This document shows positions 58,701 through 64,000 of a DNA stretch of 64,000 bases, piece after piece; within the stretch, counting starts at the first letter, position 1, and every line of letters begins with the position of its first letter. Position numbers and translations under genes: made by a program. Origin of the DNA: an uncultured Alphaproteobacteria bacterium (GTDB taxonomy: Bacteria; Pseudomonadota; Alphaproteobacteria; JALCBB01); NCBI GenBank assembly GCA_958267355.1, contig OY279575.1, positions 790,335 through 854,334 of the forward strand. Reading direction: 5' to 3'. The notes beneath the pieces are model-generated. The model ran no database searches. It was not told the origin of the DNA and worked only from the letters and a program-made list of their open reading frames with translations.

Positions 58701-61700
58701 AACCCGTATAGGGAGGCAACGCCTCATACGAACTGACAATTACTTCCTCACCTTCAAAAACCGCATCGTCACCAACAGATACATTCAGCGGGCCAGATGC
58801 ACTCGCATAACTATAATCATATTTGGTATTCGCCGTATTCCCCGCAATGCCTATTGCCTGAGGACCAGCTGGACTACTCCATGCAAAGTCTTTATCACTG
58901 CCATAGGTAGCTGTCTGGTCAGGGTGCGCCCTTGTTACCCTGAAATTGCTCCCCGTGAAAAGAACCCCTTCAAAGGTATAGAGCGGGGCGAAGGTTAGCG
59001 TCTGCCCTGTAATCAGCTTGTCGTCTCCCACCGCATTGAGTGCGAAATTCGGGAACAGCTCAGCGTCAGTTTCTGCAACATCATAATGACCAAGAACATC
59101 CCGCGCCGTTTGACTGCCCGAAGGCGTACGCGCCGTTAAATTCGTAGAACTAGTCGTAGTAAAGGTCGGCGCGTTGGGATCCACAATATTCAATGTAAAA
59201 GGCTCATCAAAACCCGCCCCAACAAACTGCACACCCGCCACATCAGGGCTCGGTATCGTCATGGTCATCGTACGCTGACTATCCGCAGTCGGATTGCCAT
59301 CACTCCCCCGCACAGTCGCAGGCGGGTTGTACTGCGTGTCGTTGTGCGTCGCAAGAGAAATCTCCTTCACACGAATCATTGATGTTGATGAAGCAATAGG
59401 AATATACACTCTCGCAGCACTATCCAAATTCGCCGCTGGCACATCAGGCTGGGTAATACTTACGCCCCCATCAGCACAGCCAGTTCCAGCACATAGAGCA
59501 GAAGTAAGCCTCTGCAAGACATTTTCATCCCCCGTTACACCAGGACGACTGAAATCACTGTACTCATTAGCCGTCGCCTTCGCACCCCGAGGCACAAAGT
59601 TGGCTATCTCAATAAACTCACCCAAGTTGACAATTTCAAACCCTTCCATCACGCCGAACAAATCACTGTACGGCGAAGCACTAAACTGCTCTTGCGTCCA
59701 ATCAGTACCGCCATAGAAATCGTTGAAACGCCCCAGCGTCACCAACGGCCCACCCTGCGTAATGATTCCGAGCTTGAAGCGAACCGCCGTTGTGTCATCC
59801 AGCATACGAATCGGCGTAGAAGGAGCATCAAAAGCAAACTCATCTACAAGAGCTCCGCTACCCTTATAGGCAACCAGATTAAGCCTGATATCACGCCCAC
59901 GCCACGCCGCATCACTCGCAAACGAAAGCCACATCGGCCCCGTATGGCGCGTGACCGTAGACGGATCCGCCGCATTATTGGTGGCATCGCCATCGTCAAT
60001 ATAAACATCCAAGGTGTCAGCAGAGCCAAAGGTAGTACTGCTATCAACCATCCCGTTGTCCCTGAGCTTGAAGATCAGCTTGCCCGTCACATGCTCAGGA
60101 TTCGTCCCATCAATCGGAATCACCTTATCCGCCCCCGCAGTCTCAGCAGGGCGCGTCACCGCATTCACCGACCACCAAACCCCCTTCTCAGCCAAACAAC
60201 TCGTAGCTTGCGACTGCTCATTGCCCCCCATTCCGTCAGCTTGAGCATCCGTCTGCGTAAGAATCTCGCCATCAGTGAAGAAACCAAAGTTGTCAGAACT
60301 GCTACCGTCAAACTCTAAGTTTTCAGTGCCCTCCAACTTCAAGCAGAACGAGAAAGCCCGCGTGCCACCCGCCGCCTTAGACGGCATACCCGCAAAGTCC
60401 ATAGCGAAGCGGATGTTCGCACCCGCCGCCACACTGCTCTCCACAAACGGCCGCCCCACGTTCAAGAGCGTCTGCGTGGCAGAGCTCCACGCCATTGACA
60501 GATTCTCCGCCAGCGGCCGTTGCGTCTCCAGCGTCAGACTCGGCACCGAAGACCCCGTCAAACCCTTCGGCAAAATCGTCGGATTGCTAAACGGCGCAAC
60601 TTCACCCCGATTGCCCGTAAACTCACGCGCCGCCACAAGATACAAATCATCCTTAAAGTCAGAATTACCCGCATTCGCAGAATTACGACTCGTCGGCTGT
60701 TGCGTCAGCGAACCCGCAGGGAAATACAACGGCGTCTCGTCAAACTTCGTAAATTCAGCCAAATTCGCCGTAGATACCGTACGCCGCAAACTACTCGCAC
60801 CCGTATTATACAAATGACTGTTCGTATTAATACTCGGGTCACCACTGAAAATCTCATACGGACTCTGCATCTCCGTAGGCGGCTCACTGCCATAACGCAA
60901 CCACAAAAGCTTCGTGTCAGTAAGAACAGGCCAACCACCAGCCGCATTCGTATTCGCCGTCGTCGCAGGACCCGAAGTCGCACTACCTATATCACCAGCC
61001 GTCACACCCACACCCGAAAAACCAATCGCTATCGGATAGCCCACAGGCTTGCCACTCGTCATCTGCAACTCAACCTTGTAAAACGGACCCTCACCACCAC
61101 CCGAACGCGCCACATCCTTAGAACGCGATGTATAAACCAAACGCTTCCTATTACCGCCAGCCAACTCAATACCCGCCGAAGTCAAACGATAATCCAACCG
61201 CGCATCGTTGTTTAACTGATACAAAACCCTCGGCTGACCATTCGCAGGACGCAAATGATACACATTACCACCACAAGTCAACGGCAAAGACGCACCCGCC
61301 TCCCTGCCAAACAACGGCATCGGCACTGGATCACTCGGCACATTGCCATCATCCGCCACCCGCACCAAAAACGCATTGTCAGACTTATCCGTCGCACCCG
61401 CCACCCGTAAAACATTACACGCCGACAAATCACCCGTACCAAACCGCTTCGGCGAAGTACGCGTACTATCACTCACCGCCGTATTCCACAAAACCCGAGG
61501 CAAAACATCCGACAGCTTGAAGTTACTCGCCGCCGCTACATTGCCTCCCGAAAGATACAAATCAACCTGATGAGTCGCACCCTCCAAATAACCGTAAATC
61601 TTGCCGTTAATCGCCCCCTCCCAAGTGCCATAAGGCGGAGCCGCCGACTCCAACAAACCCTGAATCGTAGTCCTCAATGTCGGCTCGTCAGCATTAGAAC

Positions 61701-64000
61701 TTCTATCCAAAGCCGAACCCCAAACCAACAAGTCACTACTGCCATTCTGCGCCGTATTCTCACGATCACCCGCCAAGAACGAATACTCACGGTCATCATC
61801 ATAAACCGTAAAGGTCAAATCAGGCGGCTCACTCGTACTCGTAGGCACATTGCCCGTCGTAACATGCGCCGCATCAACACCCCTGAAGACCAAACTATAA
61901 ACACCGCCCGCCGTGATGGTTGCATCGTTGCTAAGGTCAAGCCCAAAGAGCGCGTTGTCCAAGGAGAATTTGCCCTCAGTCGGATTACTACCCCCAGGAA
62001 TCGTCACCGTCTTCGTATACGGAACCCTGCCATTCGCATCCGCCGTGCCCGTAGTCGCCCAGCCGCCTCCAGACAAAATACTACGCATACCCGTCGCCGC
62101 CGCCGTAACCGAAATCTGCAGCCCAACCGTAACAGGCGAGCTACCAATCGGATTCCCACCAATAGAAAACTGCGGGAAAAGCCTTTCCATATCGCTCTCA
62201 AAGACCGTCACCTCACCTTGAGCAACAAACCCAAAAGCTGGATCTTCGTTATCCAAAACCGTTATCGGAAGGCGCGTCTCCACACTGCCAACACGCACCA
62301 AAGCCGTGACAATCGGCGTACCACTAGCAGAAGCACCGCTGTCTGGGTCTGTCCGCGTGCCTGAGGCGTTGACAAACGACAGGTTAAAAGTCGGACGCTC
62401 ATCCGGAGGAATAGCGGCTATATCGGCGTGGCCGTAGCCTTCTTTGAATTCTACGATGAAGCTGTTCGGCGTTCCGCTAACAGCTGACACCGAAACCTTG
62501 TTGCTGTCTAAAGTCGTGGAAGTGTCTTGCGCAACCCTCAACTCCACGCCCGAAACACGGATGTTAGAAGCCAAGAAAGTGATTGTCGCCCTTGAGTCAG
62601 CCCCAAGGAAAACATTATTTGGAATTCCCGCGTCTAGGTAGCCCTTGCCGATTGTGGCGGCTGGGTCTTCATCCAGAGGCTCGGTTACGCTCATCGTGAA
62701 GACAGGATTAAACGCCGACGCCGAAGGCTCAACCTGCGTTACGGAGTTGTCCGTGGGTTGCTTGAAGGCAACAGCCCTTCTTTGCAGAGCCGCGTTATAG
62801 ACAGGGATTTTGTTTTCCAGCTCGGTTCCGCTGGCGAATTCTAAGTCTGCGTGTCCGCGGGTGTCGGCGGCGGAAACGCGCTTGCTATCCGTCTCGACGA
62901 AAGGCACATCTACGCTGAAAGCTTCACTCTTGCTGTTATCATACGGACCCGATGAGCCAATCCTGAAGCCCATCTTGATTTCACGGCGGGCAGACAAGAA
63001 GGAATCTCCTTCAGGCGTGGCGGCAAGGACAAGCTGCGTGCTGGGTTCTTCGCTCGCCAGCGTCAGGTGCTCGGCAAAGGGCTTGGTGGAGCTTAGGCGT
63101 AGCCACAGGCGGCTTCCCCTTTCTACGCGGCTTGGCAGTCCGCTGAGCCACTCGCCTGTTGGGAAGGTTGTCAAGGTGTCGGAGAAGTTGTCGTCCGCCC
63201 CCTCAGTAACAGGAGCAAAACTAAAGTGCTCAAACGACACCTGCGCGTTATCAGGAACAGCAGCAGTGTTGATATCGTCGTCGGTGATGATAAAGGTTAG
63301 GGTTGTGCTTGCCACATTCGCACCATCGGCGGCAGTGGCGGCAGGGTCACTATTGATCTTATCGTCGCGCACATAGCCTTTCGGAGTCAGCAGTACCTTG
63401 AACTCGCGCTTGCCTTCTATGGTGTTGTTGTTCCGCCAATAGGAATCGCTTGGCATTGTGATGGCGATATTGGTGCCGCTGAGTTTGAATCCGACTTGGC
63501 CGAAGGCGTTGCTATTTTTCCAGTATCCGAAGGCTTCTGCGCCTTGGGCGACGCCTGAGAAAATATTCCCTGCGGAGTCCTTGAGTGTGGGAGCTGCGCC
63601 TGTATATTGGTTTATGTTTAAGCAAGTTTCGCTGATGCAGTTTTCTTCTACGGTGTCTGCGCCATCTAGGATGGTGGCAATGTAGTTAACCTGTCCGCCT
63701 TGTGTGCCGCCTGACTTTGCGATTTCGGTTGCGAAGTCGCCGCTTCCCGCTAGGTTTGATCCGGGCGAGGACAGGTTGATGATGAAGATCCCGCTTTCGG
63801 GGATGAACGACTCGGATAACACAAGGCTGGTGCCATCTTCGCTGACTTCCGCCGAAGGAAGAGCCGAGCCTGGGGTCGCTCTGGCGGAGCTCCGCGCACT
63901 TGTGATTTTTGGTGCGAAGAGGTCTCCGTCAATGTAGTTCATTGCGAAGGTTCGTTGTATGGCGGATCTTTCGTTGCTGGTGTCGCTTGTGCCTGTGATG
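46405..64000 (-). CDS. Second giant surface protein, paralogue of the first (N-terminus outside window)
   Basis: Open from the right edge to the TAA at 46405-46407, giving 5,864 visible residues. The frame continues upstream of the first visible Met (63942) to the edge, and that sequence (RTFAMNYIDGDLFAP) aligns with QFAMAYKDGDVYTP near 34,130 in the first giant gene, so the start lies outside. Collinear landmarks shared by both: FWRNNNTI, KPVGYPIAIGF, GVWWSVNAVTR, then Calx-beta-like units (EDLENFTATLVL and similar), then a VELLGPY-type array of 18 diverged units. The last 130 residues form a different cap (Asp/Glu-rich linker, FCWGAAGQGC, then a beta-rich domain ending SGFSSQ). By analogy the missing part should hold about 11 kb with the barrel and signal peptide. 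It is followed by tandem hairpins. Confidence 0.87.
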   Translation of the reverse strand, partial: ITGTSDTSNERSAIQRTFAMNYIDGDLFAPKITSARSSARATPGSALPSAEVSEDGTSLVLSESFIPESGIFIINLSSPGSNLAGSGDFATEIAKSGGTQGGQVNYIATILDGADTVEENCISETCLNINQYTGAAPTLKDSAGNIFSGVAQGAEAFGYWKNSNAFGQVGFKLSGTNIAITMPSDSYWRNNNTIEGKREFKVLLTPKGYVRDDKINSDPAATAADGANVASTTLTFIITDDDINTAAVPDNAQVSFEHFSFAPVTEGADDNFSDTLTTFPTGEWLSGLPSRVERGSRLWLRLSSTKPFAEHLTLASEEPSTQLVLAATPEGDSFLSARREIKMGFRIGSSGPYDNSKSEAFSVDVPFVETDSKRVSAADTRGHADLEFASGTELENKIPVYNAALQRRAVAFKQPTDNSVTQVEPSASAFNPVFTMSVTEPLDEDPAATIGKGYLDAGIPNNVFLGADSRATITFLASNIRVSGVELRVAQDTSTTLDSNKVSVSAVSGTPNSFIVEFKEGYGHADIAAIPPDERPTFNLSFVNASGTRTDPDSGASASGTPIVTALVRVGSVETRLPITVLDNEDPAFGFVAQGEVTVFESDMERLFPQFSIGGNPIGSSPVTVGLQISVTAAATGMRSILSGGGWATTGTADANGRVPYTKTVTIPGGSNPTEGKFSLDNALFGLDLSNDATITAGGVYSLVFRGVDAAHVTTGNVPTSTSEPPDLTFTVYDDDREYSFLAGDRENTAQNGSSDLLVWGSALDRSSNADEPTLRTTIQGLLESAAPPYGTWEGAINGKIYGYLEGATHQVDLYLSGGNVAAASNFKLSDVLPRVLWNTAVSDSTRTSPKRFGTGDLSACNVLRVAGATDKSDNAFLVRVADDGNVPSDPVPMPLFGREAGASLPLTCGGNVYHLRPANGQPRVLYQLNNDARLDYRLTSAGIELAGGNRKRLVYTSRSKDVARSGGGEGPFYKVELQMTSGKPVGYPIAIGFSGVGVTAGDIGSATSGPATTANTNAAGGWPVLTDTKLLWLRYGSEPPTEMQSPYEIFSGDPSINTNSHLYNTGASSLRRTVSTANLAEFTKFDETPLYFPAGSLTQQPTSRNSANAGNSDFKDDLYLVAAREFTGNRGEVAPFSNPTILPKGLTGSSVPSLTLETQRPLAENLSMAWSSATQTLLNVGRPFVESSVAAGANIRFAMDFAGMPSKAAGGTRAFSFCLKLEGTENLEFDGSSSDNFGFFTDGEILTQTDAQADGMGGNEQSQATSCLAEKGVWWSVNAVTRPAETAGADKVIPIDGTNPEHVTGKLIFKLRDNGMVDSSTTFGSADTLDVYIDDGDATNNAADPSTVTRHTGPMWLSFASDAAWRGRDIRLNLVAYKGSGALVDEFAFDAPSTPIRMLDDTTAVRFKLGIITQGGPLVTLGRFNDFYGGTDWTQEQFSASPYSDLFGVMEGFEIVNLGEFIEIANFVPRGAKATANEYSDFSRPGVTGDENVLQRLTSALCAGTGCADGGVSITQPDVPAANLDSAARVYIPIASSTSMIRVKEISLATHNDTQYNPPATVRGSDGNPTADSQRTMTMTIPSPDVAGVQFVGAGFDEPFTLNIVDPNAPTFTTTSSTNLTARTPSGSQTARDVLGHYDVAETDAELFPNFALNAVGDDKLITGQTLTFAPLYTFEGVLFTGSNFRVTRAHPDQTATYGSDKDFAWSSPAGPQAIGIAGNTANTKYDYSYASASGPLNVSVGDDAVFEGEEVIVSSYEALPPYTGFVGEDLLEGGTAIKSLFGKNRKGITFRAFITDDEGLSVRFVGDKPGTAPKVVEGSNTTADLAVIFSCSTSDGAAGATSTCTGIEASDAASEAAAATVTFSQPANAYRVAVETPAASGTPTTSTIAAGTSSFTLKAGAFTGNDSTVTLKVSKPDDSIIEDYPAVTVAGTTTYEGDINFVLSQVAGDQVATLVDSTENVTTRAVKLVDDEVNSTVQFVGDATLSGTKTEESDIFTPQIRITEAGKLTGKAITPMLRIVNSAGTAITDWDTAEHTGLTIPVGAAVSDTAATDAIRISGDDVVVQATGGTRTLKVELLDNTDTADNFARIPVVTSGDPGSSVSFDITDGDSAKASLKVSQVFNQVTDLNTAEVINYESADPVQSNDENNLFLFRIRLADGDTYGDDGSPNDDGILKTLDTDIKFTITLEQTGGLTKLLQDDFGTPTIVGTASAAATQAGIGAIAWASGGALVLEGTLEDGVSQMYINLPMRDDSAVEDLENFTATLVLDKGAAAGVQATGNQFPNLSTPPAHAAVTMSIDSDDTATVSMEASPTNLVVKEGVLAPFGSNRHIIAKADSFTANLLKQTNAIDGTKSAFALHFAYTVTPDANNDAATDADLHANLRGGKTFYTSVSGHGIGQRGGSGNDRSHLFTAPTAWSVANDGFEASETFNVTLTGLFITDEAGKTAGSSNSLHNLDDAAAIAATAAAYGRSLFGGDITIATSTTTSQGGNTVGNVLPITLQNADIPDPGDATATVRPTLTLAVKNNAEDAHGYVVEEGGTDAERTVTLVMTASHAPANPFSFYLEPTARGSGVGEALEAAVLGTDFKILGSDGSTPLVDAQQTAANLKFDFAAGATVAKLKLRALNNTECKPVAIKLGASATPATLSLSADTYAAATSIATAYSAMRETKLTINGSEVLIQESPNNPTLEGKTTFRVTSIGVVEDETANGCQGGLSQRDESDAKTFIVADSTLTTPQNRALNLSFIDTLDGAVGTINLSHIVRIKLDGDQGLDDPKRKAIYDSIEVREGSTTYTPAYADGITGDKFVSTSNDHYELLLHSPADLELEFTDSAGANDVAKQAIADNLKNKTFVVEVIGPYGGSRPFNLHYQSIPRATSTGTPPNLGSGAPTAPAVVLQSFKVMVTKPISGGRLHPADSAVPYEDGTSLDVLYSATGSTNEVDLDFKVAEDATGDDWNVIRISVVGEDNSASSTIQGLDFSAREILLRSGLSETTAPVSATGSGGGDSAHAHHSFVMKANANIKFNFNDVTYGTPRRTVSLANKNIKFEVYGSFKTQNKANTAAREATITNTNKFLVQTLNVSLRGSRGELKKASGSNFVSLAQPHGEKFSVSGADNNGISFQVTESGDSDGSLSHGVRVRLKDGHGLSASEQKAIFKTGGNLLQGASGFKLVKGDAHQTLLVRNNNVRVTFTPELVRGAWGKTFVMELIGPFTTAARFRTNSGIQAFDTTAQTGEYTGDGEVGAGTPRDKIWVRNSVEIKVTPPYGFVQTYSATASSRVAIPEGGVTGELRGDIALGYYNDGPLETPQGGTPYSAYDNIMRITLEGETGADETIQGLTRDQRRGIYQNFLFIDKDNVGRKLTATNPIARANNSHYLVRLESEGSFKIRNVHPSAVGKRFIVDLIGPYGSTDDLAFPAAAYTNPLGTSSAAILDSFQLTFTPDSANKVKVRSASGSVITTRQLVTRGKQFDFKYTEADGDGDNYYVMRVKLVAGHGLTAAQTRSIFSSLSVHYDDFDSGDNLGAKVSDRAKRSDTHFAITMPTGNSEKDIHLAINDANAINKDFEVEIYGPYTPVTAGVATDSSRGYTVVANEAEGLKRLANIHVDAEGYGTGGLVTSFQLRVAASTTATATANLQQLRGARFDTSGNYISNTGTAVNINDGGLLRISPDATTIPLKINIDTANTDHFVRISLKGYQGLTHTKRDELFKSISFHAGSIDNPLGSRSSTEHSTAGLSNSTNLFISIPSSKAGSAIGRAFKIELLTAGASTTAELGSGTGDLLQIFDAYFDGQDVQLTNGKPIPPSGIQATFGSAFSLKYVNLNPNNSYVIRLKPVGTLRDTAGGGTITGSTFTSYVQGAITVDGEAGFNSRVLVTGEGHVALARKGATANKAITLNKSGSAKTLPDGSKFTLELLGPYVGDETPYTGATGVGSGAYAAVLQNFEILFNWTPTAVLTNSANTNLPRRDHLISQINKAPMDIKYKRVTGNASYVLRIKLDETIDDGDGDATTIQGLNAAARTKIFAAITGLPGTTMPTATHLATTLTANADLPISFAADNASEAANKTFNFDLLSGATTASATDGTLIQQVKVKVINPTALLGPQAGSMLTLADGTELSGNAIIPDDAIVPLKLTQQFPRLYLRDTSEENAFYVVRLKLKDGSTNSVFSGNSHLFWSTGNGDVSGGYTYSSTSHVADVLNGQGDFEPHFKANARGKEFVLQVFGIYATEAAAQAAARSATDNNGGNLFQSFEIHPSAIGFTKSDDGAIDPDTGLSMRLGGTISFKVKNLASSSTFQTLRITPEDGQSLTPEQIRGIIGTISFNDNSHLKGDNKVVSRTHYAIPITHNNVTVEMGVSHPAIAGKKLKIELVGPPASAVSGVDTTATGGTVLDSFTLQVNPHSPIITGLLKKNGVAIPNGSRIELSSTHTERIYDTSTGNINLNNVVGAYSMDFDQITTTTKAAHVIRIKLVGNGGLTSTQRLKLHGSGTKTEAVRALDNAGAPRSVAGNSAEYMSVGVQSDQQFVLVFPEIARNKTFLIEVLGPYPNIDDVHGGKGGSGSGSILQTFFIDFSERLGELDVLTAQNGDPIPEGGLDVIAAPTSSKAGTPAQMRIVNTVAANKYIVRLTQKTGASISSRGAVAQDIWNAITFDGGQPTHRGGNYAIYERTGATGTKELAASNFFRTTIGSASFNFELIGPYLSTETTPRDATGGADKRVAQFDVFVDWDPATRFVRDDDDSTPIGRVGGYISVDEPETPFSLKYRQDSSNYLLRLTFVGTPDEDGRIRGFNAAQRTAAFAAIGFTCTGGTCPAKVATATHTAQRLASGVTKLSIDFTNRASQRAEYLAELIRGTDTAAATGGDVVQSFSLGIGSSAATFHRFTQSDGSTILDSITGLPRIPIVLQYGRAANDRVAVLRLTLDGDQGLSTAEKRRIFNLVHQESGNTGVKGEGIHFRELSTDAGTADYKHPTGSRKSDNHLSIVLIRSGKYDLMFNSDLAKGKTFIAEVLGGYPPQSYHFGATGVGNAQNIGGTSVTPQVEQLFKIYIRDTANAPGVVRIEKDGGGIINQNEVLEIRANTQNTFDLIDQDGTAGNIYNTRITLDPSIDDGDGNANTIQGLDLIDRLSLFQLSTSGIGLTVPSGQGTVSVAGQTNPSSAHVSFASSFAGTANFKLAFYNSLAHNKLFKVDLLGPTASQCVKVRNCGAVVHSFKILVGGEQTALARINDENGYPLPGGFTPVKTDAATTFKYQRNDGTESNRYVLRIKTNTGAADPAAINAIGIPSGIHVVRGTTHLAAILNESRDLALDFSNAALNNKLFYAELLGPYANGAEYTLANGVGALSTPPQQEFGFNVGVEATPYREYQAGFVDGITGDRLIPLGTTLEMTYSTNKLFKFIASEPGGNAYALRVRLDPSVEDSDGDDSTIQGLTAAQQQEVLKVVEDDSEGLRIDNPCCDGRPQYTSTSGTIYGTAAVFTGNSQSNSNQYTLAFNHRHAAGRTFIAEFVGPYANIPAAKAKYDSANEPVRRSFKIKVKGVPPIRLVTNDNKYISEGDTFYLAKDTRTGIHDVCGFNNADLRPFYSFRMSFLAPADDDRYNFLRFILEDDEASAAQRHSRMTEFLVKPGRFCWRSEGQAGVGVTNLLNEPTNPKYGYVSQGFARTHSGANQFSILLKDTHFPVGTKVKVELIRSIIHFAPSHSTRELQSINTYNARGALKGTGSWGGTTPGGKVIKTFNLIVGPKPDPDDEEEEDTTRKISSASFCWGAAGQGCRNPQNTQARTTDRLYATFNFKERKSVSEDLTLSYVVNPGDLTGLTGSFLKTITVPANVRSVTVQLSNANLDSTILGRRLEITIDGEHQATFQVPSGFSSQ
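46800..55865 (-). repeat. Array of 18 diverged VELLGPY-type repeats in the second giant protein
   Basis: Eighteen units with mean period near 500 bp, recognisable by 'VIRIKLxGxxGLTxxQR', 'KxFxVELxGPY' and 'VxQxFxIxV' positions. Examples of the central motif: FVVEVIGPY, FIVDLIGPY, FTLELLGPY, LKIELVGPP, FLIEVLGPY, FYAELLGPY. The units are far less alike than those in the first gene, so this array is older or less homogenised. Confidence 0.85.

Overview
The window looks like the chromosome of an alphaproteobacterium. The main reason is the leftward argS - SPOR-domain protein - scpA - scpB order (positions 1-5230), a gene order typical of that class, together with a complete heterotetrameric sarcosine-oxidase-type operon and a PuuA-type glutamine synthetase homologue. 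I do not assign a genus.

Layout. (1) 1-5230, minus strand: scpB (cut by the window edge), scpA, a membrane-anchored SPOR protein and argS, i.e. chromosome segregation, cell envelope and translation. nagZ, which usually sits between the SPOR gene and scpA, is missing. (2) 5231-5385: divergent promoter region holding five copies of a 13-bp repeat. (3) 5386-6264: inositol-monophosphatase-fold phosphatase, probably HisN. (4) 6312-16226: two divergent catabolic operons around a palindrome at 9104-9118. Leftward are a DapA-family lyase/aldolase and an aldehyde dehydrogenase. Rightward are a PuuA/GmaS-like glutamine synthetase homologue and soxB-soxD-soxA-soxG. Together they suggest breakdown of an N-methylated or secondary amine/amino acid, with C1 units passed to folate and an aldehyde oxidised to an acid. 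(5) 16244-44938: one minus-strand gene of about 9,560 codons. It encodes a megadalton inverse autotransporter (type Ve, intimin-like): an extended signal peptide, an outer-membrane beta-barrel, a very long Calx-beta-like stalk, and 22 copies of a roughly 155-residue repeat that I do not recognise, with the hallmark V-E-L-L-G-P-Y. (6) 44939-46402: leader and promoter of that gene, tRNA-Lys(TTT), a small NYN-family nuclease gene, and a 131-bp palindrome-rich sequence present twice in tandem. (7) 46405-64000: a second giant gene, paralogous and collinear with the first, open through the right edge (5,864 codons visible), with 18 more diverged VELLGPY-type repeats and a different C-terminal cap.

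The tandem pair of giant surface proteins and the VELLGPY repeat family are the most likely undescribed system here. A second theme is expansion of short in-frame tandem repeats (12, 15, 24 and 48 bp) inside unrelated housekeeping genes (scpA, SPOR, hisN, dapA-like, GS-like), each in a loop or tail. All functional assignments come from reading motifs in the sequence; no database search was run.
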